Source: a virus. From it: DNA of 36,194 nt. Positions 5,825 through 13,528 of the stretch are shown here, piece after piece (the first letter of the stretch is position 1; every line of letters begins with the position of its first letter). The notes below the pieces were generated by a model. It was not told the origin of the DNA and made no database searches. It was given only the letters and a program-made list of their open reading frames with translations. The stretch spans positions 1 to 36,194 of IMG/VR virus record IMGVR_UViG_3300046305_000072, one strand, 5' to 3'. The position numbers and the translations under genes were made by a program.

Positions 5825-6186
5825 CCGGGGCCGCACCGCGCGGGCTAAAGGGCGAAAAGAAACCAAAGGCCCCACGCAAGGCTGTGCGCAAGGTTTCGGC
5901 CAAGCGCGCAGCCTATCTTGCGTCTGCCGATCGACAGGCCGGGCTGGCCCATATGGCCAGCGTGAAGGGCCTTCCTTGCATATGCTGCGGCCACCCACCG
6001 CCCAGCGCAGCGCACCACGTCACCGGCGACGGTATGCCGCGCAATGACAGGCGGGTTATTCCCCTCTGCTATGAGTGCCACCAAGGCCAGCGCGGATACC
6101 ACAACGCCAAAGCCTCTTGGGTCGCAAAACATGGGCCGGATTATAGGCTTTTGGAAATCGTAGAAAGCTTGCTTAAAGCTAGTTGA
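5812..6186 (+). CDS. Ref-like RecA-dependent HNH nuclease
   Basis: 124 residues. A Lys/Arg-rich N-terminal 45 residues precede a zinc-HNH core: LPCICCG (C56, C58, C59), AHHVTGDGMPRNDRRVIPLC (H68, H69), CYECH (C86, C89, H90), then GYHNAKASWVAKHGPDY. The layout matches the Ref recombination enhancement nuclease of phage P1 and related NinG/DUF968 proteins. Ref cuts DNA within RecA-made D-loops. The neighbours (NinB-like, SSB, ERF) point the same way. It could alternatively be a simple HNH nuclease. The promoter at 6183 begins inside its last codons. Confidence 0.8.
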   Translation: MANLTGAAPRGLKGEKKPKAPRKAVRKVSAKRAAYLASADRQAGLAHMASVKGLPCICCGHPPPSAAHHVTGDGMPRNDRRVIPLCYECHQGQRGYHNAKASWVAKHGPDYRLLEIVESLLKAS

Positions 6187-6211
6187 TCTATGGATCGCGC
6201 TAGCTTATACT
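6176..6211 (+). promoter_or_regulatory. Second rightward promoter flanked by a 7-base inverted repeat
   Basis: TTGATC (6183-6188), 17-base spacer, TATACT (6206-6211). AAGCTAG (6176-6182) and its complement CTAGCTT (6200-6206) bracket the -35 box and touch the -10 box. A start near 6218 gives a short leader with AAAGGA before ATG 6239. The first gene it drives encodes a ribbon-helix-helix protein, a good candidate to bind the repeat. Confidence 0.65.
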
Positions 6212-6238
6212 GCCCAAATAGTAACGAAAGGAAATCGA

Positions 6239-6418
6239 ATGGCAAAAATCAAGTCCCCCGAAAACAAGCGCGATTGCATCGTGTTTGTGCGGGTAATCCC
6301 AAGCGAGCTTGCGGCGATCAAGGCTGCGGCCGCAATCGGTGGCGAACCCCCTGCGGCCTATGTTCGCCGGGTCGCTTTGGAGCGTTCGCGCTCAATCACT
6401 CAGGGAGAAAGCCTATGA
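6239..6418 (+). CDS. Ribbon-helix-helix regulator
   Basis: 59 residues. A short strand (DCIVFVRVIP) is followed by helix A (SELAAIKAAAAIGG) and helix B (PPAAYVRRVALERS), the Arc/CopG-type ribbon-helix-helix pattern. Such proteins bind operators as dimers through the strand. It sits directly behind its own promoter with an inverted repeat, so autoregulation of the accessory operon is likely (inference). Shine-Dalgarno AAAGGA precedes the ATG; the stop overlaps the next start as ATGA. Confidence 0.75.
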   Translation: MAKIKSPENKRDCIVFVRVIPSELAAIKAAAAIGGEPPAAYVRRVALERSRSITQGESL

Positions 6419-6846
6419 CCCGCCGCACTCACACCGAGCAAATGGCTCGTGAGCGCAAAGTCCTGCTATGCCTCGGCACGCTGCTGGCCATTGGCTTTGC
6501 CGCCGGTCAGGCATTAGCAACCCCTTGGACCGACGAGAACGGCAACCCGAACCCCGAGTGCTACAGCGATAAATGCCATGAAACTGGCGTTCCAGACACG
6601 CCACAGGAACCACGGGAACACCGCGACCCCGCCACTCCACCGAAAGAGGTTCACAATGGATTTATCTGCCGAGTTGATGGCGTTGTTCGTTATCATGCTG
6701 CCGCCCGTTTGGTTATGACGCAGGAACACCTTGACGCGGCAAAGGCCGAGGCTGATGCGAAAGTTAAGTCCGGCGTATTGATTAAGGACTGCCCCGCTGA
6801 TTTGAAAGCGCGGATTATCGCTTCGGATGATTGGGTGCAGGAATGA
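6415..6846 (+). CDS. Exported cysteine-containing protein, unknown
   Basis: 143 residues. Charged N-terminus, then a hydrophobic stretch (LLCLGTLLAIGFAAGQALA, about 17-35) ending in an ALA cleavage-like site, so it is a probable secreted or periplasmic protein or a type II membrane protein. Four cysteines follow (49, 54, 85, 126), enough for two disulfides, with a Pro-rich segment between. The region after 80 (GFICRVDGVVRYHAAARLVM) looks folded. No family recognised. Envelope proteins expressed early by phages are often superinfection-exclusion factors, but nothing here proves that. Confidence 0.72.
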   Translation: MTRRTHTEQMARERKVLLCLGTLLAIGFAAGQALATPWTDENGNPNPECYSDKCHETGVPDTPQEPREHRDPATPPKEVHNGFICRVDGVVRYHAAARLVMTQEHLDAAKAEADAKVKSGVLIKDCPADLKARIIASDDWVQE

Positions 6847-7001
6847 ACGACGAAAAGTCAGACGAAAATTCATCACATGCAAAGAATGAACCGTTTATCG
6901 ACTACCAAAACCTAAAAGTTTTTGATGATTATAGCGGTTCAGACGCTCAGAATAAACGTGTTTCAGAAGAAATCCGCGCGATCATTGATGAGGTGAAGTG
7001 A
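6843..7001 (+). CDS. 52-residue acidic protein, unknown
   Basis: Starts as ATGA overlap and ends as TGATG overlap. Very acidic: starts MNDEKSDENSSHAKNEPFID, ends SEEIRAIIDEVK. Clearly more AT-rich in codons than the recombination genes, suggesting separate acquisition. Strong negative charge is a feature shared with some DNA mimics, but it is too short to claim that. Confidence 0.6.
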   Translation: MNDEKSDENSSHAKNEPFIDYQNLKVFDDYSGSDAQNKRVSEEIRAIIDEVK

Positions 7002-7135
7002 TGATGAAGTGGTCTATCGTCATAGGGGCGTGGCTTAGCGTCCCGGCAACTTATGCACTATGGGGTAGTTGCGAAGTCGGTTTCGGCTTTGCGGTCGGAA
7101 TATCCTACATGGCATTCATTGGGGAGGTGAAGTGA
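7001..7135 (+). CDS. 44-residue membrane protein, unknown
   Basis: Begins MMKWSIVIGAWLSVPATYAL and continues with a second hydrophobic part (VGFGFAVGISYMAFIG). Two short transmembrane helices with a Cys between them. Coupled to both neighbours by TGATG. Could also start at ATG 7004. Function unknown. Confidence 0.58.
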   Translation: MMKWSIVIGAWLSVPATYALWGSCEVGFGFAVGISYMAFIGEVK

Positions 7136-7656
7136 TGACCATAGACATCACACCAGAAGCGATTGAACACCTATGCGCGATCCATGAGGGATACGAACAG
7201 CATGGGACAGTCGCCACCCTTCGCGCCCTATCCGCCGCCCTAACAGCATCACAATCTGAAACGGCTGCGGCTTATGAGGTTGCGGCACAGGAGGTTGACT
7301 GTGGTGGATGCAACGGCAATTGCCTAATTCAATATGGATGTTGCGCAGATGATGCCCGTGCCATTCGCGCCCTCACCCCCGCCGACAGCAAGGCCGCGCT
7401 GGAACGGATGCTTGCGGAGGCACGGGCTGAAACGGCTGCGGCTTGGCAACCGATTGAAACCGCGCCCAATATTCGTGGAGTTAGAATAATTGGCTGGTGC
7501 GTATTCCCAGCAGGGGCAGAGGCGCGCGAGGTAAAAGGCTACATTCCTTTAGATCGTATGGAAGATGCGGTTCAATGGTTCTATGGGTCTGTGCTGCAAA
7601 ATGTAACTCACTGGATGCCACTACCGCCGCCGCCGAAAGGAACGCCCCATGAGTGA
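7135..7656 (+). CDS. DUF551-containing protein with cysteine cluster
   Basis: 173 residues. The C-terminal 65 residues match DUF551: TAAAWQPIETAPNIRGVRII at the start and VTHWMPLPPPPK at the end, a small phage domain of unknown function. The middle has a cysteine cluster DCGGCNGNCLIQYGCCADDA that could bind metal, and the N-terminal part is helical (ITPEAIEHLCAIHEGYE). Start chosen at ATG 7135 by TGATG coupling. Its stop overlaps the next gene by 8 bases. Confidence 0.75.
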   Translation: MTIDITPEAIEHLCAIHEGYEQHGTVATLRALSAALTASQSETAAAYEVAAQEVDCGGCNGNCLIQYGCCADDARAIRALTPADSKAALERMLAEARAETAAAWQPIETAPNIRGVRIIGWCVFPAGAEAREVKGYIPLDRMEDAVQWFYGSVLQNVTHWMPLPPPPKGTPHE

Positions 7657-8290
7657 CTGCAATTGGCCGAACTGTGGCTGTCAAAACGTACATGGAGCGC
7701 CTTGGTGCAAGGCGACAGCGCGTCCGTCTATAACATGGACCGTGGTCCAACCAGCCGCCGCCATAGACGCACTGGCTATAATGTCCCCACCAAAGCCAAA
7801 TGAGCCTGCCGAGATTATGCGCGAGGTCAATGCCAAGGCGAAATTTGAAGCATTTGAGCGTAAATTGAATGAACGTGGTGGATATCTTACTTGGGCCGAC
7901 ACCGAAAATCATCGGAAAGAGTTTGGAGGCTGTCGCATTACCTCATGCGGCGTTACATATGACTATGGGACACATCCACTAGCCGCACTGGCTATGCGTG
8001 AACGGGCTGCTGAAGATTGCGACGGGTATTGCTACGAATGCGCCACCGCAATCCGCGCCCTGCCCACCACATTCACCGACGCCGAACTGCTTGCCGCAGC
8101 GATGCAGTTGCCAGAGGGGCGGGCGCTGGTGGATGCGGCAGACGATCTGCTTAATGCAATAACTGCCGAAAATAAATTTGGCGATAGATCTCTCACAATT
8201 ACGGGCCCTACCGCTAATCTGAAATTGCTAATGGGTGCAGAAGATGATGCTCTCGCCGCCATCGCCCCATTCACGAAAGGCGCATCATGA
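7649..8290 (+). CDS. Cysteine-rich N-terminus, mixed-composition unknown protein
   Basis: 213 residues. N-terminus has CNWPNCGCQ then C20, a possible small metal site. The middle has CRITSCGV and a DCDGYCYECATAIRAL segment that resembles the cysteine-plus-AIRAL segment of the preceding DUF551 protein (ADDARAIRALTPADSK), suggesting a shared module. The C-terminal part is Ala-rich and helical (TDAELLAAAMQLPEGRALVD). No family named. Coupled to both neighbours by overlap. Confidence 0.7.
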   Translation: MSDCNWPNCGCQNVHGAPWCKATARPSITWTVVQPAAAIDALAIMSPPKPNEPAEIMREVNAKAKFEAFERKLNERGGYLTWADTENHRKEFGGCRITSCGVTYDYGTHPLAALAMRERAAEDCDGYCYECATAIRALPTTFTDAELLAAAMQLPEGRALVDAADDLLNAITAENKFGDRSLTITGPTANLKLLMGAEDDALAAIAPFTKGAS

Positions 8291-8403
8291 CCGCACGTAA
8301 AATAATCGAGGCACGTCTTGGTCGTCCACTCGGTCCACTGGCAAAAATGCCGCGTGACCTGCGCCGGGCGCTGTACTTACTCGCATTAAGATTGGTGAAA
8401 TAA
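8287..8403 (+). CDS. 38-residue basic peptide, unknown
   Basis: ATGA overlap with the previous gene. Reads MTARKIIEARLGRPLGPLAK, then MPRDLRRALYLLALRLVK: strongly basic and amphipathic. May bind nucleic acid or membrane. Identity unknown. Confidence 0.5.
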   Translation: MTARKIIEARLGRPLGPLAKMPRDLRRALYLLALRLVK

Positions 8404-8405
8404 AA

Positions 8406-8630
8406 ATGAAACCACCGATCCGCCTTTCAGTCGCGCGGCCATATTATCTGTCAATCAAATGTGGAAAAAACTACAATCACATGACCACATTTGATAGGTG
8501 GGTGTGGTGGCACGGGTGGCGTAACTATTATTGGTTTACTGACACAGTTAGGAACAACAGGCAGAAATTGGACGCAACGTGGCAGCTGCACCCCTACATG
8601 CCCCACATTCACGGGGTCGCGATGAAATAG
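8406..8630 (+). CDS. Trp/Tyr-rich unknown protein
   Basis: 74 residues with an unusual aromatic content (seven Trp, seven Tyr), for example RWVWWHGWRNYYWF at about 31-44. Basic. Starts at ATG 8406, two bases after the previous stop. No family recognised. Codons are more AT-rich than those of the late genes. Confidence 0.62.
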   Translation: MKPPIRLSVARPYYLSIKCGKNYNHMTTFDRWVWWHGWRNYYWFTDTVRNNRQKLDATWQLHPYMPHIHGVAMK

Positions 8631-8638
8631 GTGGGAAA

Positions 8639-8764
8639 ATGACCTACGGCCAAGCGCGCGCTGTCAAGATATTCAACGCCAGAGAGGCGCTGCGCAAAGC
8701 GCATCATGGCCGAAGGCACCCCCGCAATACAGGATGCTTGGGACAGGCTTGCGCAATGGATTGA
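8639..8764 (+). CDS. 41-residue basic peptide, unknown
   Basis: ATG 8639 after a GGTGGGAAA ribosome-site-like stretch. The first half (MTYGQARAVKIFNAREALRK) looks like a normal protein; the second half is Arg/His/Cys-rich and overlaps another frame from 8706. Possibly only the first half is under selection. Confidence 0.42.
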   Translation: MTYGQARAVKIFNAREALRKAHHGRRHPRNTGCLGQACAMD

Positions 8765-8807
8765 CGCGCCGCAGGGGTTGCCAATCAGCGCGCCAAAAGA
8801 TCAATGA
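8706..8807 (+). CDS. 33-residue peptide, last gene of the rightward operon
   Basis: Reads MAEGTPAIQDAWDRLAQWID then APQGLPISAPKDQ, stopping just before the terminator at 8813. It overlaps the preceding short frame in another register. Composition is protein-like, but it is very short. Confidence 0.4.
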   Translation: MAEGTPAIQDAWDRLAQWIDAPQGLPISAPKDQ

Positions 8808-8812
8808 TGGGA

Positions 8813-8838
8813 CCACGGGCGGGCATTCCAGCCCGTGG
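8813..8838 (+). terminator. Terminator of the rightward operon at the convergent junction
   Basis: An 8-base perfect stem (8813-8820 with 8831-8838, CCACGGGC) with a 10-base loop, followed rightward by GTTTATTATG. It separates the rightward early operon from the convergent end of the late operon and may stop both. Confidence 0.75.
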
Positions 8839-8843
8839 GTTTA

Positions 8844-11800
8844 TTATGACTTCAATTCTAGCCCAATAATGCTGATGTTGCGAGAAGTTGGATAAGAGAA
8901 CGTTTTCGTGATCGTCCCGGCAGATGGAGCGCGACCATATACAATGCCGATAGCAAGATCGTTTGACGTAGAGGTGCCGCCAGTTGTCGCAGTCACAAGC
9001 GGATCGGAACCTGTTACAGATAGCGGGTTTGCTGCCGTATCGCCGTCAAAACGAGTGGCAACAAAGAACGCGCCAGAGTTTGCAATGGTTGTGGTCAGGT
9101 TGCTTGTAAGGGTCGTGACGTTAGACCCGCCAATATAAGACGGCGACCCAATGCTTGTCAGTCCGCCCACTTCATAAGCCTGAATGCGCCAAGAGTTTGC
9201 AGTCAAGCTGCCTTGAACCTGAACGCTTACAGTTCCAGCCGAAGGGGCCAGAAGCCAGAAAACATGCGACTGACTTTGTGTGCGGCGCTGGAATGCCTGT
9301 TGGGTGAGCGAGGTGCCCGTGCCATAGCTGCGGCCCGGCGTTCCGACTGTAGCTGTGACGGCGCTATCCGCAGGCGAACCAGCCCTCTGCGATACCACGA
9401 CCAGCAACGGCTTGCCGGTCGATACATAAGACCCGGTTTCATCAACCATGGTCACAGGTGATCCAAGCCCGGCTTGCGTTTTAACGACCATACTTACAGG
9501 ATCGGAAAGCGGATAACTGGATGCAACAGGCGTTGCCGATTGACTTCTAAAGCTAATCCCAGAACCCGTGAATAGGCGCGCAACAAATTTCCCAAGGTCG
9601 CCAGCCACAGGCAGATAAGTCGCACCAGTTGCGCCTGAAATATCCGTCCAAGTCACGCCGTCAGTGCTATTTTGCCACTTGGCCGTAATTGTCGGGAACG
9701 GGTTTGCGATGATGAAATAAGGCGTCGTGCCCATCGTTCCGCCAAGGACAGGCGCGCCTGTGACGCTTGGCTTTTCGATTAGGATCGGCGCAAGGCCAAA
9801 GTTTTGGTCATAGTTATCTGAAACGCCGGGCTTTACCGCTGCCCAGTTGACAGTGTTTCCGTAGATATCTTTGTCAAACTCGGCATTGGTGATGTCGGGG
9901 AACCAAGACTTGATTACCGCGATTTCAGCGCTGATATCAGTTGTTCCAGACGATCTGATTGGGGCTGTTGCCTTGTAGGAAACGTCGCCGACTATGTGAT
10001 TGGTGTATGTTGCGTCGTTTGTTGACAGAGTATCGCTTGCATTAAGGACGCTGCCAGTCGTGAAGTAGTTACCCGCCGCGCGGTCTAATGGCGGTCCGCC
10101 TGATTGGTTGATCCGAGCGCCCCCTAGGATGTTTGCCGCGACAGTGTAGGTCACTTCCATGTTGTTCGCAGAACCTAGGTCAATGCTTTGGGTCGCATCA
10201 GGGCTGACAAAGAAAGGCACGGTCGTGTTGCGCAAGATATACGATGCACCAGATTGTCCAAGAATGGCGGCAGGGGTATCCGTGGCGCTGTTTTGGTCCA
10301 CAATCGCGCGGAAGTCGTCACCCTTATAATTCGATGGAATAAAGCAACCGACAACCGCGATGCGTGACGTTTCCGCCCAAGTCAGGTACCCAGACGCGCC
10401 ACCAAAGAAGCAGTTGTGATATAGAACCTTGTCGCATCCTTCGTAAAAGTTGGTCTTATTCGCGTGGGCGGCAAGGCCAGAAGGTTCGACAACGTACAAG
10501 TTTGAAACAAATGCGTTGAACTGGTTGAACAGCCGCGCTGGTGATTTTTCAGAACCGTTGATCAATACCCTGCGTATTCTCGCCCTTTGCCCGCCTGTTC
10601 CGTTGCCTTGAGCAAAGAAACCAAATGTTCCGAATGCGTTATCAATTGTCACATCTTCCATCAGCAAGTCATCGACGTTGCCAATCCAGATGCCACCGTA
10701 AGAGTTGAACGCGCTGCGCCATGTGTTGAACGTGCGGCAATTTTTAATTCTAACGTTGGTTTTCTTGCCGGTTCCGCCGCATTCAACAGCATAATCGCCG
10801 TCTGCAATGTTGGTTCCGGCTGATGCTGCCATCGTAAATTCAAGGCCGCGAATTTCTGTGTTCGTCCCCAAAGTAACGCATCCACCGCGCGTTGCGTACT
10901 GCATCCCAGAGGCGATGCTTCCCGTGCTAAAGGGCCAAACGTAAAGGGTGGTATTACCGCCGCTTGTGATAAAGCCCCAAGAGCCGCGTTTCATTGCTGG
11001 CAGGACGTTACCGATTGCAAAAGCCTTTTGGTATATATCGCCAGTGTTTTCTAAAAACGCATTGGCCGCAACGCCATCGAACCCGACAACTTTGGTTGTG
11101 GTATTGTAGGACGTGACTGGCGACTGCTTGTTGACGTTCGGGAACCCGTGCCAGTAAACATATCCGCGCTCAATTTGCGCTTGGGTATATAGGTCAGTCA
11201 TGGCCGGAAGCTTATAGCCAATGATGTGGTTTTCTTCGCCGGGGGTTCCGACCGAGGGGTTCACTTGACTGATGACTTCATCAGCGATCGCCCATTGGCT
11301 TGTCGCGGTGGATAGGTTTGGGAACCTTGGATCAACTGCCCAAGCCATTGCGTAGGCGAGCGGTATATCCCCCTCTGAAACCAAAGCCGCCCGAGGGTCG
11401 CTTGAGGCAATAGAGGCAGTCGTGACGGTGAATTTATAGATGTTTGCCCAGTTAGCGCCAACCTCAGGCGCATCCGCAACGGTACACGCCACGCCCCCGG
11501 TTAGTGCGGTTCCGGCGGATATGATAACGCGTTCAGTGCCATAGCGGGATAGGATTAGCTGCTTCGGCGCAAGGTCGAAGCGTTCGTAATATGTGCCAGC
11601 CCTGACCTTGATTTCCTGCCCGGTCGTAGCGACAGAAATAGCGCCATTATTGCCGCCGATGGTTAACTTAGGCAGAGCAAACGTTCCGGGGTTGCCATCG
11701 CTGCCAGTCTTTGCAACGTAAATATCGCCCGTGGTTCCGCTATCCAGCGTTGCCCGAAAGCCAATAGTTGACAAAGGAAACGCGCTCACGGTCAGCGAGA

Positions 11801-12110
11801 AGCCCGTCTCGGCAAATCCAGAAATGTTTGTCGCCCGAACCGTCAAGCTGAAAACGCTTGCCGCGACAACGGCCCTATCGACCGAAACGACGCCGGTTGA
11901 GGCATTGATAGTGATTCCCGCCCCGCCGCCCGTTAGCGAGTAAGTCAGGCTCGACCCGATAAACGACCCCGAGGTCGAATAAGTGACAACGCCCGAGCCA
12001 GTCTGCAGCGATTGGTTGCTGAGAGGCCCGGAAACCGTGGGGGCTGAAACTACGCTTGACGAACCGCGTTTGCGAAACTTCGCTAAGGATATCCCGACGC
12101 CAAATTTCAT
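8844..12110 (-). CDS. Large beta-helix protein, probable second receptor-binding protein
   Basis: 1088 residues from ATG 12110 (ATGA overlap with the outer spanin gene). The N-terminal 110 residues end in an Ig/cadherin-like domain (AGITINASTGVVSV, then FSLTVRATNISGFAETGF). Next comes DIYVAKTGSDGNPGTFALPK (129-148), the usual opening of a right-handed parallel beta-helix, and roughly 500 residues rich in Gly, Asn, Thr and Val. Another Ig-like domain follows (TITAKWQNSTDGVTWTDISG), then a C-terminal beta-rich domain. This looks like a surface-binding, possibly polysaccharide-degrading, trimeric fibre. It lacks the head-binding domain found on the 14580-16223 tailspike. It is the last gene of the late operon. 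Enzyme activity is not shown. Confidence 0.75.
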   Translation of the reverse strand: MKFGVGISLAKFRKRGSSSVVSAPTVSGPLSNQSLQTGSGVVTYSTSGSFIGSSLTYSLTGGGAGITINASTGVVSVDRAVVAASVFSLTVRATNISGFAETGFSLTVSAFPLSTIGFRATLDSGTTGDIYVAKTGSDGNPGTFALPKLTIGGNNGAISVATTGQEIKVRAGTYYERFDLAPKQLILSRYGTERVIISAGTALTGGVACTVADAPEVGANWANIYKFTVTTASIASSDPRAALVSEGDIPLAYAMAWAVDPRFPNLSTATSQWAIADEVISQVNPSVGTPGEENHIIGYKLPAMTDLYTQAQIERGYVYWHGFPNVNKQSPVTSYNTTTKVVGFDGVAANAFLENTGDIYQKAFAIGNVLPAMKRGSWGFITSGGNTTLYVWPFSTGSIASGMQYATRGGCVTLGTNTEIRGLEFTMAASAGTNIADGDYAVECGGTGKKTNVRIKNCRTFNTWRSAFNSYGGIWIGNVDDLLMEDVTIDNAFGTFGFFAQGNGTGGQRARIRRVLINGSEKSPARLFNQFNAFVSNLYVVEPSGLAAHANKTNFYEGCDKVLYHNCFFGGASGYLTWAETSRIAVVGCFIPSNYKGDDFRAIVDQNSATDTPAAILGQSGASYILRNTTVPFFVSPDATQSIDLGSANNMEVTYTVAANILGGARINQSGGPPLDRAAGNYFTTGSVLNASDTLSTNDATYTNHIVGDVSYKATAPIRSSGTTDISAEIAVIKSWFPDITNAEFDKDIYGNTVNWAAVKPGVSDNYDQNFGLAPILIEKPSVTGAPVLGGTMGTTPYFIIANPFPTITAKWQNSTDGVTWTDISGATGATYLPVAGDLGKFVARLFTGSGISFRSQSATPVASSYPLSDPVSMVVKTQAGLGSPVTMVDETGSYVSTGKPLLVVVSQRAGSPADSAVTATVGTPGRSYGTGTSLTQQAFQRRTQSQSHVFWLLAPSAGTVSVQVQGSLTANSWRIQAYEVGGLTSIGSPSYIGGSNVTTLTSNLTTTIANSGAFFVATRFDGDTAANPLSVTGSDPLVTATTGGTSTSNDLAIGIVYGRAPSAGTITKTFSYPTSRNISIIGLELKS

Positions 12111-12319
12111 TTTGCCACCCCAGTGCTTGCTTGATAAATCGCCACGACAGGCAGGCACTCAGCCCGCGCTTGAGGCATGTTTTCGCCCGCCAATGCCCCA
12201 GCACAACGCCGCAAGGGCGCGTCCAGAGCATCCGCGAGCGCGTTATCGCTTGGCTGCGAAATCTGACAACCGCTTGATACGCTCAGCATCACTAGCACCG
12301 ATCCCAGTTTCAGCATCAT
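12107..12319 (-). CDS. Outer-membrane spanin (Rz1-like lipoprotein)
   Basis: 70 residues from ATG 12319 (ATG 12316 and ATG 12343 are alternatives), starting inside the inner spanin gene in another frame. The first residues MMLKLGSVLVMLSVSSGC form a lipoprotein signal with Cys at the end; the lipobox VSSGC is imperfect. A short periplasmic part with two further cysteines follows. Overlap of an Rz1-type gene with an Rz-type gene is the classic spanin arrangement; the pair fuses inner and outer membranes at the end of lysis. Confidence 0.65.
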   Translation of the reverse strand: MMLKLGSVLVMLSVSSGCQISQPSDNALADALDAPLRRCAGALAGENMPQARAECLPVVAIYQASTGVAK

Positions 12320-12485
12320 CAATCGCCTTTCTTGTTTTCGCATACCGTTCCGCCGTTTCCAGAGCCGTCTCTGCGCGGGCTTCACGCTTGGCCCCCGCGC
12401 GGATAGCCCAGAAGGCCGCAAGGCCCGCCAGAAGCCACGCCACGGCGCGCCTGACGGGTGCCGGGATGAGGGAGGCCCAAATCAT
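12243..12485 (-). CDS. Inner-membrane spanin (Rz-like)
   Basis: 80 residues. One N-terminal transmembrane helix (AVAWLLAGLAAFWAI, about 14-28) followed by a charged periplasmic coiled coil (ETALETAERYAKTRKAIDDA), the Rz topology. It overlaps the outer spanin gene by 77 bases and starts in an ATGA overlap with the previous gene. Shorter than lambda Rz (153 residues), but in the range of other phage spanins. Confidence 0.72.
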   Translation of the reverse strand: MIWASLIPAPVRRAVAWLLAGLAAFWAIRAGAKREARAETALETAERYAKTRKAIDDAETGIGASDAERIKRLSDFAAKR

Positions 12486-12730
12486 TCCCGTTGCCCCATG
12501 CCGCTTAAAAATTCATGCTGTAGAAGCGAGATTGCCGCGACCATTTGGATTGCTTGATCGCCACCCGACCAGCGGGTCGCAATGGTGCCGTCAGCGTTAA
12601 CATAGGCCATGCTCATGGCGGTGATTTGACCCGACCGCGCCCGGCTCAGCATTTCCTCGAGCTGCTCGACCAGATCGGGGTTTCCGGCCACGCTTGCAGG
12701 CTCGCCGCTCCAAATATTGACGACGCTCAT
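12482..12730 (-). CDS. Small conserved lysis-region protein, unknown
   Basis: 82 residues from ATG 12730 (ATGA overlap). Contains LVEQLEEMLSRARSGQITAM then MAYVNADGTIATRWSGG and a final helix MVAAISLLQHEFLSG. A small family of this shape is frequent near lysis and structural genes in alphaproteobacterial phages; no function is known to me. Confidence 0.7.
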   Translation of the reverse strand: MSVVNIWSGEPASVAGNPDLVEQLEEMLSRARSGQITAMSMAYVNADGTIATRWSGGDQAIQMVAAISLLQHEFLSGMGQRE

Positions 12731-12942
12731 GGCTTGCCCCACTTGAACCAAACCGCAACCGTCGCGACAGTCGAAGCAACAGGCCCGGCGATGAAGCCCG
12801 CCAGCCAGCGCACGTCAACCGGGTTGATATCCAAGACCCAAGTCGCACGGTCAAAGCTTGCCGCGCCTACGAGAGCGAGCAAAGACGCCAAGCCCGCAAA
12901 GGCCGTTGTCAGGTAGATTGTCAATCGTGCCTTCGTCCACAT
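12727..12942 (-). CDS. Holin-like two-helix membrane protein
   Basis: 71 residues. Two hydrophobic segments: TIYLTTAFAGLASLLALVGA (8-27) and RWLAGFIAGPVASTVATVAV (45-64), with a short charged C-terminal end (WFKWGKP). Size, topology and position directly after the endolysin gene fit a holin; other small membrane proteins upstream (13636-14327) are competing candidates. Confidence 0.62.
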   Translation of the reverse strand: MWTKARLTIYLTTAFAGLASLLALVGAASFDRATWVLDINPVDVRWLAGFIAGPVASTVATVAVWFKWGKP

Positions 12943-12943
12943 A

Positions 12944-13519
12944 TCAGCGGCCTTTCCAGATGCCCGCTAGGGCGGTGAATAGCGATGCCCAGAAGCTGAG
13001 CACTGGGGCAGGAGTTGGCGCAGGCACATCCTTGACCGCGCGCACCGCCGCTAAGAACTCCTCGACCGACACGTGCGATTTGTTCAGCCCGTCGCCTGCA
13101 TAGAAGCTGCGCCCAGCCTTGGGGCCAGTAACGACCGGCAAGCTGGCCCATTCGCGCGCAAGGCTGTTTGCGAATTCCTCGGCGCTGATTTGACCGGCTA
13201 TGAACTTGTCCAGACCGCGCCTGCGCAGCAATACCGTTGCCAAGGCGTCTTGGTTTGCCTCGTTAAAAAGATCGTACATCTTGAGGCCAGCCGCTGCCGG
13301 TAAAGGCCGCAGGGTGTCCTCCATGATTTGATAACGCCCCGCAGCCTCGCTTTGGTATCGTGCGTCAATGCTTTCCTGCCACGCCAAGACCTCGGCAATG
13401 GTCATGCTGATAAGCGGGCGCTTTGGTCGATCGGCGGGTTTGATCCTGCCCCAGACCACGTTATAGTCGCCGCCGCTCTCGGGCTTGGCGATGAAATCAA
13501 GCAAAGGCTTCACGTTCAT
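12944..13519 (-). CDS. Endolysin, lambda R-like lytic transglycosylase fold (GH104-like)
   Basis: 191 residues. The core resembles lambda R: IAKPESGGDYNVVWG with E14 as likely catalytic acid, AAGRYQIMEDTL (59-70), NQDALATVLLRRRG, and AREWASLPV, each with a counterpart in lambda R (GRYQ, QDAVALQQIKERG, NIWASLPG). It cleaves the glycan strands of peptidoglycan. Residues from about 165 form a hydrophobic C-terminal stretch (VLSFWASLFTALAGIW), unlike lambda R, which could be a membrane anchor. No N-terminal signal, so release depends on a holin. Shine-Dalgarno GGGG precedes ATG. Confidence 0.85.
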   Translation of the reverse strand: MNVKPLLDFIAKPESGGDYNVVWGRIKPADRPKRPLISMTIAEVLAWQESIDARYQSEAAGRYQIMEDTLRPLPAAAGLKMYDLFNEANQDALATVLLRRRGLDKFIAGQISAEEFANSLAREWASLPVVTGPKAGRSFYAGDGLNKSHVSVEEFLAAVRAVKDVPAPTPAPVLSFWASLFTALAGIWKGR

Positions 13520-13528
13520 TCTCGGCCC

